This document shows, one piece after another, positions 27,424 through 36,752 of a stretch of 64,000 bases of DNA. Numbering within the stretch: the first letter of the stretch is position 1; each line of letters starts with the position of its first letter. Location: assembly GCF_003201355.1 (NCBI RefSeq), contig NZ_QICL01000015.1:51264-115263 (forward strand), in the 5' to 3' direction. The notes under the pieces were generated by a model. That model worked only from the letters and a program-made list of their open reading frames with translations. It ran no database searches and was not told the origin of the DNA. Source of the stretch: Indolivaga alginatilytica. Its GTDB lineage: Bacteria; Bacteroidota; Bacteroidia; Bacteroidales; Dysgonomonadaceae. Made by a program: the position numbers and the translations under genes.

Positions 27424-29631
27424 ATGAAGAAAAACACTTTTTATCTTAATTCTTGGGAAGAGATAAAAACTACAATTACCAATATTGGAAATAAGTCAGT
27501 AAAAGGAGCCACAATAGGCGTAATTATGGCTATGCTGATCTATTTGCTAAGTATAGCAAAATATATTGAAACAGGTATCTCTCCTGCTTTTGATATTATT
27601 GTTGGCTCACTCATTCTCATTATTGCCTTTGGGGTATCTTTCTATATCCTAAAAACAGCTTTTACAATTGTAAAAGAGTTCAACCCTGTTTTTGTCGTAG
27701 TATTTCTCTCATTTTTTATCATTGCAAACTACTTACCTGATAGTTTTTTTATACATCCATTTATTATTTCAGGGTTAATATCGGGTGCTGTAATTGGATT
27801 AGCTATTTCTAAAGGTCTCAAAAAATATGTTTCTGCGATCCTTATTATAGTTGCAGTTCTGGCAAACGGATACCTCTTTTATTATTTATGGAATGACGGT
27901 TTTAATAACACTGCTCCTGTAACAGATCGATACTGGAATCAAAAAGCATCAATTAATGAAATTGAAGACCCATCTATAGAGGGTAATTACAAGGTAAAAA
28001 CATTATTCTATGGTAGTGGCAATGACCTGCGTCGTGCTGATTATAATAATGAAGTCAGCATAAAAACTTCAACTGTTGATGCTACACCTTTTTTTGATCA
28101 GACTTCCGGTTTTGGCAACTATCTAAGGAAGATATACTGGGGATTTGACTCCAAAGCATATCCTGTCAATGCTCGTGTGTGGTATCCCGAGGAAGAAGGA
28201 CAATTTCCTTTAGTAATCATTGTACATGGCAATCATCAGATGCAGAATTTCTCAGATCCCGGATATGAATATTTAGGTAAATTACTAGCAAGCAGGGGAT
28301 ATATTGTAGCTTCGATTGATGAAAATTTTCTCAATGCTAGCTGGATTGGTGACTACAATCATACTGAGGTTTTTACCAGAGCATGGTTAATTTTAAAACA
28401 TCTGGAAGAATGGAGAACATGGAACAATACAGAAGGCAATTATTTTTATAACAAAGTCGATATGGATAACATCGGGCTTATCGGTCATTCCCGGGGAGGC
28501 CCGGCTATCGCCCTTGCATCTGTTATTAATAAGCACACACGTTATCATAATGATGCCAATATAAAATTCGATTTTAATTTTTCAATTAGAGGAATTATTC
28601 AGATTGCGCCTACCGATTCATACAACCCTCAAACAGAAGTTCCTCTAAAATTAGAAAATATAGATTATTTACTTCTTCATGGAGGATACGATCAGGATAT
28701 ATATTGGTTTGCAGGTAACCGATTTTATAATAGAGTGTGCTATACTGACAACAATTATCATTTTAAATCCGCACTTTATATTTACAGAGCAAATCATGGG
28801 CAATTTAATACCGTATGGGGTAAAATTGATACCACAACACCCAAGTCTTGGTTTTTGAACTTGAAGCCAATTATGGAGGAAAAAGATCAACAAAAAGTTG
28901 CTCAAATTTATATCTCAGCATTTATGGAGGCTTCTTTAAAAAAGAGAAAAGAATTTATCCCCATATTTAAAGACTATAGAAATGTGAATAAAATATTACC
29001 CAAAGAATTCTATATAAATCAATTTGAAGATTCTGATTTCAGATATATTGCAAACTACGAAGAGGATTTTAATGTAACGACTGCCACTTTATCGGGCGCA
29101 AAAATACAGGGAGAGAATTTAAAAGTCTGGAAAGAAAATACATTACCATTCAGAGATGATTGGAATAGTTCACAACAAAATGCAGGGGTCTTTCTAGGAT
29201 GGGATAAGGCAGAACAGACCTTAAAAGGTATATCGCAATACACAATTAATATAAACGATAGCATCGGAAAGATATCACAGAATCAATTGCTTAAAAATCT
29301 ATTTTTCTTTATTTGCAATAATCAAGGAGATGTTGATAGTGTAGATTTTACAATCGAGTTGGTCACTAATACCAGCACTGTCAAGAGAACTTTCAGTTCT
29401 TTGATGATATTGCCTCCCCCATTGAAAGTACAATTAACAAAATCAAATTCAATTTTCACTTTAGGTAAAAATGATTCTTTCGAAAGAATATTGCAATATA
29501 TTGAAATACCTTTCTCTGAATTAAGAACAGAAAATGATTACTTTAACCCTAATGAAATAAAACAAATACGTTTCATTTTCGACAAAACTGATCGCGGAGA
29601 AATTATACTTGATAAAATAGGAGTAAATTGA
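27424..29631 (+). CDS. Membrane-anchored alpha/beta hydrolase
   Basis: 735 aa. About five membrane helices lie within residues 20-160, followed by a large extracytoplasmic or cytoplasmic hydrolase region. The oxyanion strand IVHGNHQM (about 269) and nucleophile elbow GLIGHSRGG (Ser about 355) place it in the dienelactone-hydrolase/chlorophyllase-like alpha/beta fold. A candidate His is in RANHGQFN near 460. The last 200 residues form a separate, probably beta-rich domain. Substrate unknown. It follows cysE by 51 bases and probably ends that operon. Confidence 0.8.
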   Translation: MKKNTFYLNSWEEIKTTITNIGNKSVKGATIGVIMAMLIYLLSIAKYIETGISPAFDIIVGSLILIIAFGVSFYILKTAFTIVKEFNPVFVVVFLSFFIIANYLPDSFFIHPFIISGLISGAVIGLAISKGLKKYVSAILIIVAVLANGYLFYYLWNDGFNNTAPVTDRYWNQKASINEIEDPSIEGNYKVKTLFYGSGNDLRRADYNNEVSIKTSTVDATPFFDQTSGFGNYLRKIYWGFDSKAYPVNARVWYPEEEGQFPLVIIVHGNHQMQNFSDPGYEYLGKLLASRGYIVASIDENFLNASWIGDYNHTEVFTRAWLILKHLEEWRTWNNTEGNYFYNKVDMDNIGLIGHSRGGPAIALASVINKHTRYHNDANIKFDFNFSIRGIIQIAPTDSYNPQTEVPLKLENIDYLLLHGGYDQDIYWFAGNRFYNRVCYTDNNYHFKSALYIYRANHGQFNTVWGKIDTTTPKSWFLNLKPIMEEKDQQKVAQIYISAFMEASLKKRKEFIPIFKDYRNVNKILPKEFYINQFEDSDFRYIANYEEDFNVTTATLSGAKIQGENLKVWKENTLPFRDDWNSSQQNAGVFLGWDKAEQTLKGISQYTININDSIGKISQNQLLKNLFFFICNNQGDVDSVDFTIELVTNTSTVKRTFSSLMILPPPLKVQLTKSNSIFTLGKNDSFERILQYIEIPFSELRTENDYFNPNEIKQIRFIFDKTDRGEIILDKIGVN

Positions 29632-29712
29632 ACATATATCCTACATATCAATAGCAAATTACAAGAATGGAATATCTGTCTCTGATTATTTTTCACCTTT
29701 GCAATATTTATC

Positions 29713-29720
29713 TATCTTTG
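29713..29720 (+). promoter_or_regulatory. Putative -7 box for efp
   Basis: TATCTTTG followed by CAGTC. It predicts transcription starting about ten bases before repeat copy H, which then lies in the leader. Confidence 0.6.
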
Positions 29721-29739
29721 CAGTCTTATAGAGAGAGTT

Positions 29740-29832
29740 AAGGTCGCAGACCTTTTTTATAACTTTAGAAAGTATAATAACCAAAGATAGCTATGAGTCT
29801 AAGGTATAGCAATAATATTTATCGTACGTTAT
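29740..29832 (+). repeat. Dispersed palindromic repeat, copy H (forward, efp leader)
   Basis: Perfect-ended AAGGTCGCAGACCTT at 29740-29754, TTTTATAACTTTAG, AAGTATAATAACCAAAGATA, GCTATGAGTCTAAGGTATA. The arm resembles copies G and M closely. Confidence 0.8.
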
Positions 29833-29889
29833 TCTCTATTCCATTAAAACATAATCTAGTAATTTATACAATAAAACAAAATATATTTT

Positions 29890-30453
29890 ATGGCAACTAC
29901 TGCAGATATTAGAAACGGTATGTGTATTGATATTGATGGTCAATATTATGTAATTATAGAATTTCTTCATGTAAAACCAGGTAAAGGAGCAGCCTTTGTA
30001 AGAACAAAGATGAGAAGTGTTACTACCGGACGTATTCTTGAAAGAACATTCAATGCAGGTATTAAACTTGACGAAGTTCGTATCGAAAGACGTGACTACC
30101 AATATTTATACAAAGACGATATGGGTTACAATTTCATGAATAATGAAACTTTTGAACAAGTATCTCTTCCTGCAAACCAAATAGAAGGTGTTGCTTTCCT
30201 TAAAGAAGGTGATGTTATTGAAGTACAAGTACATGCCGAAACCGAAACTATTCTAACAGCAGAATTGCCTCAAAACGTAATTCTTCAAATAACATATACT
30301 GAACCCGGATTAAAAGGCGATACTGCAACTAATACTTTAAAACCTGCAACAGTAGAAACAGGTGCAGAAGTGCGTGTTCCGCTTTTCATTAATGAAGGTG
30401 AAAAAATTAAGATAAATACTCGTGACGGTTCATACGTAGAAAGAGTAAAATAA
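29890..30453 (+). CDS. efp: Translation elongation factor P
   Basis: 187 aa, standard length with three beta-barrel domains. The tip loop of domain I is [14 protein letters not shown] with the modifiable residue at Lys32. Domain II/III hallmarks are [13 protein letters not shown] (about 73) and the C-terminal [15 protein letters not shown] relieves ribosome stalling at polyproline. The leader is long (about 160 bases) and mostly made of repeat copy H. A terminator follows at 30474. Confidence 0.97.
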   Translation: MATTADIRNGMCIDIDGQYYVIIEFLHVKPGKGAAFVRTKMRSVTTGRILERTFNAGIKLDEVRIERRDYQYLYKDDMGYNFMNNETFEQVSLPANQIEGVAFLKEGDVIEVQVHAETETILTAELPQNVILQITYTEPGLKGDTATNTLKPATVETGAEVRVPLFINEGEKIKINTRDGSYVERVK

Positions 30454-30473
30454 TAAAGGAATTTATTTTTCCT

Positions 30474-30514
30474 AAAAATCGTGTTTAGAATTAACTTGCT
30501 AGACACGATTTTTC
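30474..30514 (+). terminator. Terminator of efp
   Basis: Stem AAAAATCGTGT-TAG / CTA-ACACGATTTTT with T-run. It overlaps a GTG in the radC frame, arguing against that GTG as start. Confidence 0.8.
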
Positions 30515-30528
30515 ATCTTTACAAAACT

Positions 30529-31233
30529 ATGGATCACTCAAAAGAAAAACTAACAATTACTGAGTGGGCAGAGGAAGACCGCCCTCGCGAAAAAATGCTA
30601 ATAAAAGGCATCTCTGCATTGTCTGATGCCGAGTTACTCGCTATTTTAATTGGATCAGGCAATAAAAATGAAAGTGCAGTAGAGCTTTCGCAACGAATAT
30701 TGTATTCGGTGAATAATAATCTGAATTCTTTGGGAAAGCTCAGTATTAACGATTTGATCCAAAATTTCAAAGGGATAGGAGAAGCCAAAGCAATTACCAT
30801 AATTGCTGCTATGGAGCTTGGCAAAAGACGGAGTCTTTCTGAAACCGAAAAATATCAACAGATATCATCAAGTCGGGATATTTTTCATATTTTTCAACCT
30901 ATTCTGGGAGACCTCAGACACGAAGAAGCCTGGGCTCTGTTGATGAACACCTCTAATAAAGTTCTCAAGAAAATACCGGTAAGTAAAGGAGGTATTACCG
31001 GAACAGTTATAGACATCCGACTCATTATAAAAGAGGCTATAGAAAATCTAGCCACCAATATTGTGTTAGTGCACAACCATCCTTCGGGCGATACTAAACC
31101 CAGTGAAGAAGATAATGCTATTACAAAAAAATTAAAAGAAGCTTGTAAATTAATTGATATACATTTAATGGATCATGTTATTATTTGTGATGACGGCTAT
31201 TATAGCTATCTCGATAATGATAAGTTTCTATGA
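30529..31233 (+). CDS. radC: RadC family protein (JAMM/MPN domain)
   Basis: 234 aa from ATG 30529. I prefer this start to the GTG at 30481 because the efp terminator lies over that region and the family begins at DHSKEKLTITEWAEEDRPRE. An N-terminal helix-hairpin-helix region includes DLIQNFKGIGEAKAITI (about 75-90). A C-terminal JAMM metalloprotease-like domain has HNHPSGDTKPSEED (His about 182 and 184, Asp about 195). The biochemical function is not established despite the historical DNA-repair name. Confidence 0.93.
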   Translation: MDHSKEKLTITEWAEEDRPREKMLIKGISALSDAELLAILIGSGNKNESAVELSQRILYSVNNNLNSLGKLSINDLIQNFKGIGEAKAITIIAAMELGKRRSLSETEKYQQISSSRDIFHIFQPILGDLRHEEAWALLMNTSNKVLKKIPVSKGGITGTVIDIRLIIKEAIENLATNIVLVHNHPSGDTKPSEEDNAITKKLKEACKLIDIHLMDHVIICDDGYYSYLDNDKFL

Positions 31234-31305
31234 TATTATAACTGACTTAAAAACACTCATTGAATTTCTTTATCAGTAATAACACAAACCAACGTATTTA
31301 TTACT

Positions 31306-31313
31306 TAATTTTG
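31306..31313 (+). promoter_or_regulatory. Putative -7 box for the MIP18 gene
   Basis: TAATTTTG followed by TCAG, 35 bases before the ATG. Confidence 0.5.
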
Positions 31314-31347
31314 TCAGCTAAAATTACTCATTATAAAAATTTCAAAC

Positions 31348-31665
31348 ATGGAAAATAATATATTAAAATTAGAAGAAGATATTGTACGCATGCTTAAAAC
31401 TGTGTATGATCCCGAAATACCTGTAAACATTTACGATCTTGGACTTATCTACAAAGTAGATGTGGATGAAGAGCAAAATGTAACTATTACAATGACATTG
31501 ACGGCTCCAAACTGTCCTGCTGCCGATTTTATACTGGAAGATGTACGCCTTAAGTTAGAATCCATCCCTGCTGCTAAGAATGTAATTGTAAATCTTACCT
31601 TCGAGCCTGAATGGAATAAAGATATGCTAAGCGAGGAAGCCAAATTAGAATTGGGTTTTCTATAA
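31348..31665 (+). CDS. MIP18/DUF59 family iron-sulfur assembly factor
   Basis: 105 aa, single DUF59 domain: VYDPEIPVNIYDLGLIYKVD (about 16-35) and TLTAPNCPAADFILEDV (about 50-66) with the conserved cysteine of the family. Such proteins (SufT-like) help mature Fe-S proteins in the cytoplasm. The lpxH-type gene starts three bases after its stop, so they are co-transcribed although functionally distinct. Confidence 0.9.
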   Translation: MENNILKLEEDIVRMLKTVYDPEIPVNIYDLGLIYKVDVDEEQNVTITMTLTAPNCPAADFILEDVRLKLESIPAAKNVIVNLTFEPEWNKDMLSEEAKLELGFL

Positions 31666-31668
31666 AAT

Positions 31669-32490
31669 ATGGCTGAAAAGAATAAAATATACTTCCTTTC
31701 GGATGTACATCTAGGGTCAGCCTCTCATCATAAGGTCATAAACAACAGTAGCACCCTGAGCCTTCCTAATAGAATAAAGAAGCAATCAAATGATAATTAC
31801 CCGAATCATGACATCGAAAGAAAGCTCTGCCGATGGTTTGATATGGTAAAGAAAGATGCTAAAACAATTTATCTCTTAGGCGATATATTCGACTTTTGGT
31901 TTGAATATAAATATGTTGTACCAAAAGGATTCACCAGAGTATTGGGAAAAATAGCCGAGTTGACAGATTCGGGTATTGAAGTCCACTTCTTCATTGGTAA
32001 TCATGATGTATGGGTTAACGACTATTTGCAGAAAGAATGTGGTATGATAGTTCATCTCGAACCATTAGTACAAGATATATACAACAAAAAATTCTTTTTA
32101 GCTCATGGAGACGGATTAGGTGACGATTCTAAATCGTTTAAACTTATTCGTTGGGTATTCCACAATAACTTATGCCAAAAAGCTTTTGCCTGCTTACATC
32201 CACGATGGGCAATGGCAATAGCCCATACGTGGTCTAACCACAGCAGGGCAACAGGCGGGGAGATTCCTTATTTGGGAGAAGACAAAGAGCATCTCGTTTT
32301 ATTTGCAAAAAAACAATTAAAAGAATCTCCGAATATCAATTTTTTCATATTTGGACATCGACACATAATGCTTGATTTAATGTTATCACCGACAGCACGA
32401 ATCTCTATTCTGGGAGATTGGATCAGTTTCTTTTCCTATGCTGTTTTCGATGGCGAAAACTTTTCATTAGAAGTGTTTGAAGATATATAA
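31669..32490 (+). CDS. lpxH: UDP-2,3-diacylglucosamine diphosphatase, LpxH type
   Basis: 273 aa calcineurin-like metallophosphoesterase. The metal-binding blocks are in order: LSDVHLGS (about 10), GDIFDFWFEY (about 72), GNHDVW (about 108), LAHGDGLG (about 145) and FGHRH near 228. In lipid A synthesis LpxH splits UDP-2,3-diacylglucosamine to lipid X and UMP at the inner membrane. It is about 30 residues longer than the E. coli enzyme, as usual in Bacteroidetes. A strong terminator follows. Confidence 0.88.
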   Translation: MAEKNKIYFLSDVHLGSASHHKVINNSSTLSLPNRIKKQSNDNYPNHDIERKLCRWFDMVKKDAKTIYLLGDIFDFWFEYKYVVPKGFTRVLGKIAELTDSGIEVHFFIGNHDVWVNDYLQKECGMIVHLEPLVQDIYNKKFFLAHGDGLGDDSKSFKLIRWVFHNNLCQKAFACLHPRWAMAIAHTWSNHSRATGGEIPYLGEDKEHLVLFAKKQLKESPNINFFIFGHRHIMLDLMLSPTARISILGDWISFFSYAVFDGENFSLEVFEDI

Positions 32491-32512
32491 CTAATAACAA
32501 AATATTCTCTTT

Positions 32513-32550
32513 AGAGCCTGCAATCATTAAATGATCACAGGCTCTTTTTG
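32513..32550 (+). terminator. Terminator after lpxH
   Basis: Stem AGAGCCTG / CAGGCTCT with an inner AT-rich extension and TTTTT. Confidence 0.85.
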
Positions 32551-32611
32551 TAAAATCATTTCTGATGTAGATAAGGACACTTTATATTGAAATTTATACT
32601 AATAAAAAGGC

Positions 32612-32638
32612 TTGTCTGACTAATTTCTTCTACCTTTG
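32612..32638 (+). promoter_or_regulatory. Putative promoter of lrgA-lrgB
   Basis: TTG at 32612-32614, then 16 bases, then TACCTTTG at 32631-32638, 28 bases before the ATG. Confidence 0.6.
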
Positions 32639-32665
32639 CAGAGTTAATATTTAGGTATAAGTAAT

Positions 32666-33016
32666 ATGAAAATGGTTAAAGGAATTTTCATCATTCTTCT
32701 GTTTTATTTTATAGGAGAATGTGTGAGTTACCTTATTAAAGGATTCATTCCCGGAAGTATAATAGGAATGATGTTATTATTTTTGGCTCTCTATCTCAAG
32801 ATTATAAATCCTGACAGTGTCGATTCTACAGCAAATGCCATCACAAAGAATATGGCTATTTTCTTCATCCCTTCCGGAGCCGGATTAATGACCTCTTTTG
32901 GGGTATTAAGTAAGTTTTGGGCATCTATTATCATAACTTGCTCCATCAGTACTATTCTGGTTATAGCCGTAGTTGGTATTGTACAACAACAAATGGAGAA
33001 AGGAAGATCAAAATGA
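32666..33016 (+). CDS. lrgA: CidA/LrgA family membrane protein
   Basis: 116 aa with four helices and the family signature IKGFIPGSIIGMMLLFLAL (about 24-42), plus MAIFFIPSGAGLM (about 70). CidA/LrgA proteins act with LrgB in control of murein hydrolase export, cell lysis or metabolite transport; the precise activity is debated. Its stop overlaps the lrgB start (ATGA at 33013), so the two are translationally coupled. Confidence 0.9.
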   Translation: MKMVKGIFIILLFYFIGECVSYLIKGFIPGSIIGMMLLFLALYLKIINPDSVDSTANAITKNMAIFFIPSGAGLMTSFGVLSKFWASIIITCSISTILVIAVVGIVQQQMEKGRSK

Positions 33017-33705
33017 AATTATTAATAGAAAGCCCCGAGTTTATTCTTGTTCTTATCTTTGGTAGCTATTTATTTGGACAATGGGTCTTCAAAAAAACGA
33101 GAGTTGCAATTCTTCATCCACTAATTATCTCAATAGCAATCATTATTCTGTTTTTGAACATTACGAAAATGGATTATGAAACATTTCAGAGAGGGGGGCA
33201 ATTTGTTAGTTTCTTGCTTGGACCATCGGTTGTTGCTTTAGGCTATATACTTTATCAGCAAATGTCATATCTGAAAGGAAATGTAGTATCTATACTCACT
33301 TCCATATTTGTAGGTAGTGTAACAGGAATAGTGAGTGTTATACTTTTAGCAAAAATAACAGGAGCAGATGATGCCTTAGTTATGACTCTCGAACCAAAAT
33401 CGGTAACAACAGCTATAGCCATGAATATTTCAGCACAATCAGGAGGTATACCTTCTCTCACTGCCGTAATTGTTCTATTTTGCGGTATATTCGGAGGTAT
33501 AATAGGCCCGTTTGTACTTCGAATTCTAGGAATAAAAAGTAGCATTGCCAAAGGATTGGCAATGGGAGCCTCTGCACATAGTGTCGGTACTGTAAAAGCC
33601 ATGGAAATGGGAGTTATAGAGGGTGCTATCAGCGGATTAGCTATCGGATTGATGGGAGTAATGACAGCTTTACTGATACCTTTTATTCATCAGATTATCT
33701 CATAA
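33013..33705 (+). CDS. lrgB: LrgB family membrane protein
   Basis: 230 aa from ATG 33013, which overlaps the lrgA stop; an upstream GTG-type start inside lrgA (32917) is rejected because the family begins at MKLLIESPEFILVL. About seven helices, with signatures LEPKSVTTAIAMNISAQSGG (about 120) and LAMGASAHSVGTVKAMEMG (about 180). Works with LrgA. Some homologues transport glycolate or pyruvate. Confidence 0.92.
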   Translation: MKLLIESPEFILVLIFGSYLFGQWVFKKTRVAILHPLIISIAIIILFLNITKMDYETFQRGGQFVSFLLGPSVVALGYILYQQMSYLKGNVVSILTSIFVGSVTGIVSVILLAKITGADDALVMTLEPKSVTTAIAMNISAQSGGIPSLTAVIVLFCGIFGGIIGPFVLRILGIKSSIAKGLAMGASAHSVGTVKAMEMGVIEGAISGLAIGLMGVMTALLIPFIHQIIS

Positions 33706-34064
33706 GCTATTCCTGCGAATCAATATGTTGTTTTATCTATCAGTAGAGTAGACAGGGTGAGATAGAGATTCTACATGTCTGCCCAGATTTGGAAACAGCA
33801 AACAGGGAAAAATAAAAGACTTAAAAAAGTGTTACTTTTGTTACCTTTGTAACCTTTTAGTTTTTTTTTCTGCTGATCTACAGTGATTTAAAAAACGTTC
33901 AAAAGTGACACTTTCTAGTTGTTTATTGGTTACTTTAGTTACCTTAATTGTTTACTTTTTGTAACTTATCAGTATTTGTGGTAGAACTTCTCAAATTAGA
34001 GATAACATTAAATAGTTGAATTACTTAATACAGAGACTTAGATATTTTTCAGTTTTAATAAATC
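33706..34064. other. Gene-free gap carrying the GTTAC repeat
   Basis: About 360 bases with no gene. Half of it is copy 1 of the second repeat family; the rest shows nothing I can name. Confidence 0.6.
33825..33995 (+). repeat. GTTAC-rich dispersed repeat, copy 1
   Basis: Blocks in order: AAAGTGTTACTTTTGTTACC, GCTGATCTAC, AAAAGTGACACTT, GGTTACTTTAGTTACCTT, ATTGTTTACTTTTTGTAACT, ATCAGTATTTGTGGTAGAAC, TTCTCAAAT. The same blocks occur in the same order on the minus strand at 57054-57219. Confidence 0.85.
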
Positions 34065-34442
34065 ATGAAGAAGTATATATTCATAACATTAGGTACTATA
34101 AGCTTGATTTTAGGCTTATTGGGATTGTTTACACCGGGTTTGCCCACAACTCCATTTATACTATTAACAGGAGCTTTGTATGCTAAAAGTTCCCCTCAAT
34201 TGTATAAACGACTAGAGCAAAACAAGCTTACGGGAAGATATCTTAAGCGTATGGAAATCGGACTGAGTTGGAAAGCCAGACTTTTTTCTATTGCCTTAAT
34301 GTGGTGTATGGTCTGTATTACAGCCTTTTTAGTATTCGATGCGGGTAGTAAAATGCGATATATAATGCTTGGATTGGGTGCTATAGGTACAGTTGCTCAG
34401 TTAATTGCACTCCGAAAGAGAAAACCTAAGATGAAATTGTAA
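34065..34442 (+). CDS. DUF454 (YbaN-like) small membrane protein
   Basis: 125 aa. The N-terminal motif GTISLILGLLGLFTPGLPTTPFILLTGALYAKSSP is characteristic of DUF454 (seen in two parts: LGLFTPGLPTTPF and ALYAKSSP). Three membrane helices (about 3-40, 70-90, 95-112) and a basic C-terminus. Inner membrane. Function unknown; E. coli ybaN is likewise uncharacterised. Monocistronic by position. Confidence 0.88.
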   Translation: MKKYIFITLGTISLILGLLGLFTPGLPTTPFILLTGALYAKSSPQLYKRLEQNKLTGRYLKRMEIGLSWKARLFSIALMWCMVCITAFLVFDAGSKMRYIMLGLGAIGTVAQLIALRKRKPKMKL

Positions 34443-34629
34443 GAAGTACAGCAAGTTACGTCGGATTTATTGGATATAGATTCTATTGATGGATCATCTA
34501 AATAACTTATAACTATATATGCTAAAATGCCTCTAAAAATTTTGCCGTTATGTTAGTTTTATTTTTCTTTGTATAAGGTCTGTTAAAAAGACTATGAACA
34601 TAAGACTGAAATTTACTACAAATAAAAAA

Positions 34630-34932
34630 ATGAAAGAAATGAATCACGAAAATCAAATACAAATTGAATTGACCGAAGATGTGGCACAAGGTACATATGC
34701 CAATCTAGCTATAATAACACATTCCTCTTCTGAGTTTGTACTTGATTTTATAAGGATAGTTCCCGGTGTTCCAAAAGCAAAAGTTAAGTCTAGAGTAATC
34801 TTAGCACCTGAACATGCTAAAAGACTAATGTTGGCATTGAATGATAATATTAATCAATACGAAAGGCTTCATGGAGCAATTGATATTGAAAATCCGGTAG
34901 GAGATTTTACTCCCGTCGGAGGTGATGCGTAA
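34630..34932 (+). CDS. DUF3467 family protein
   Basis: 100 aa from ATG 34630 (an earlier in-frame ATG at 34594 would add 12 residues that do not look like the family). Conserved blocks: IQIELTEDVAQGTYANLAII (about 9-28), THSSSEFVLDFIR (about 29), PGVPKAKVKSRVILAPEHAK (about 44). A single-domain cytoplasmic protein, widely conserved in Bacteroidetes, with no known function. It precedes the cytochrome bd genes by 237 bases; a hairpin in between suggests separate transcription. Confidence 0.85.
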   Translation: MKEMNHENQIQIELTEDVAQGTYANLAIITHSSSEFVLDFIRIVPGVPKAKVKSRVILAPEHAKRLMLALNDNINQYERLHGAIDIENPVGDFTPVGGDA

Positions 34933-35011
34933 ATCTTAAAGGTTCTTAAATCAGCTTTATAATACATCACTCATATGATAATTGATGTATCAAAGAGATA
35001 AAAATTCTGTA

Positions 35012-35064
35012 GCTCCGGTTAATAGATTTGCTTATAGCGTATATTGCCGGAGCCTTAGTTTTTC
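35012..35064 (+). terminator. Probable terminator after DUF3467 gene
   Basis: Stem GCTCCGG / CCGGAGC with a 28-base loop and a trailing TTAGTTTTT. The loop is long, so confidence is moderate. Confidence 0.55.
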
Positions 35065-35169
35065 ATGTAAAGTTAGTATGTTTTACAATAGATATTTAAC
35101 AGCTGATTATATGAATGATTGATTCAAAGGAAGTGAAAAAAAATATGAATAACTAAATATGTCTATCTT

Positions 35170-36717
35170 ATGGAATTATTGAACGCATCATTAGTTGATT
35201 GGTCTAGAGGTCAGTTTGCTCTGACTGCTATGTATCATTGGTTGTTTGTTCCATTGACATTAGGACTTGGCGTAATAATGGCTATTATGGAAACAGCCTA
35301 TGTACGTACAGGTAATGAGCAATGGAAGAAAACAGCAAAATTTTGGATGAATATTTTTGGAGTCAACTTTGCAATTGGTGTTGCAACGGGTCTGATTATG
35401 GAATTCCAATTTGGAACAAACTGGTCTAATTACAGCTGGTTTGTTGGTGATATTTTTGGCGCACCCCTAGCAATAGAGGGTATGTTGGCTTTCTTTATGG
35501 AGGCTACATTTATTTCTATTATGTTTTTTGGTTGGACAAGAGTTAGCAAGAAAATGCACTTGGCTTCTACTTGGTTGGTTGTGCTAGGTGCAACTTTATC
35601 TGCTCTTTGGATTCTGGTGGCTAATGCATGGATGCAATACCCCATAGGAATGGAGTTTAATCCTGATACTGTAAGGAATGAAATGAACGATTTTTGGGCT
35701 GTGGCATTGTCGCCTGTGGCTATTAATAAGTTCTTTCATACTGTAGTTTCATCTTGGATTCTAGGTGCTGCCTTTGTTGCTGGTGTTGCAGCATGGTACA
35801 TGATTAAAAATAGAGAACCTGAGTTTTCAAGACAAAGTATGAAGGTTGCTTCAATCTTTGGTTTAGTAGCTGTTTTATTGACTGCTATGACTGGTGATGG
35901 ATCTGCTCATCAAGTAGCTCAAAAACAGCCTATGAAATTGGCAGCCATGGAAGGTCTTTATGAAGGACAAAACGGAGCAGGACTTATTGCTGTTGGATTA
36001 CTTAATCCGGAAAAGAAATCATATAAGGACGATGTAGATCCTTATATCTTTAAGGTAGAAATTCCTAATGCTTTGGCTCTATTAGGATATAGAGATATGG
36101 ATGCTTTTGTACCAGGTATAAAAGATATTATCGAAGGAGGTTATACAACTACTACTGGTGAAGTGGCGTTGTCTTTTGTTGAAAAACAAGAGCGAGGAAA
36201 ACAAGCTATTCAAGCCTTAGCTGATTACAGAACGGCTAAGAAAGGAAATAACGAAACTGCTGCTGCAGAGTATAAAGCTAAATTGAAAGAAAATTATCCA
36301 TATTTTGGTTATGGTTATTTAGATACACCAGAGCAATTAGTACCTAATATTCCGATGGTGTTTTGGGCATTTCATATCATGGTATATATTGGAGGATTCT
36401 TTGTTGTATTTTTTGCTGTACTTTGGTTCTTTAGCTATAAAAAGAAACTTGAAACTACGAAATGGTTATTATGGCTTTCAATATTATCAGTGCCATTAGC
36501 GTATATATGTACTCAGGCAGGATGGATAGTTGCCGAAGTTGGTCGTCAACCTTGGACTATACAGGATGTATTACCTGTGCAAGCTGCCATATCGGCATTG
36601 AGTGTTAACTCGGTAATCACTACCTTTATAATATTCGCAGTGTTGTTTACAGCACTATTAATTGCTGAAATTCGTATCATGTTGAATCAAATTAAAAAAG
36701 GACCAAAGGCTGATTAA
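35170..36717 (+). CDS. cydA: Cytochrome bd ubiquinol/menaquinol oxidase subunit I
   Basis: 515 aa with about nine helices. Haem-ligand candidates: His23 (TAMYHWLFVPLTLG, counterpart of E. coli His19) and His about 190 (KFFHTVVSSWILGA, counterpart of His186). The GRQPWTIQDVLP block near 457 is typical. The quinol-binding loop is present between about 230 and 380. With CydB it oxidises quinol and reduces oxygen with high affinity in the inner membrane, supporting nanaerobic growth and oxygen detoxification. CydB follows after 35 bases. Confidence 0.96.
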   Translation: MELLNASLVDWSRGQFALTAMYHWLFVPLTLGLGVIMAIMETAYVRTGNEQWKKTAKFWMNIFGVNFAIGVATGLIMEFQFGTNWSNYSWFVGDIFGAPLAIEGMLAFFMEATFISIMFFGWTRVSKKMHLASTWLVVLGATLSALWILVANAWMQYPIGMEFNPDTVRNEMNDFWAVALSPVAINKFFHTVVSSWILGAAFVAGVAAWYMIKNREPEFSRQSMKVASIFGLVAVLLTAMTGDGSAHQVAQKQPMKLAAMEGLYEGQNGAGLIAVGLLNPEKKSYKDDVDPYIFKVEIPNALALLGYRDMDAFVPGIKDIIEGGYTTTTGEVALSFVEKQERGKQAIQALADYRTAKKGNNETAAAEYKAKLKENYPYFGYGYLDTPEQLVPNIPMVFWAFHIMVYIGGFFVVFFAVLWFFSYKKKLETTKWLLWLSILSVPLAYICTQAGWIVAEVGRQPWTIQDVLPVQAAISALSVNSVITTFIIFAVLFTALLIAEIRIMLNQIKKGPKAD

Positions 36718-36752
36718 GCTGAGATTCTATTTAATTTATAAAATATAACACT

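Noticed and set aside
30481..30528. GTG start extending RadC by 16 residues
   Set aside because: The region is the efp terminator hairpin; the ATG at 30529 gives the family-typical start.
32917..33012. Upstream start for lrgB inside lrgA
   Set aside because: The ATG at 33013 overlaps the lrgA stop in the usual ATGA arrangement and yields the family length.
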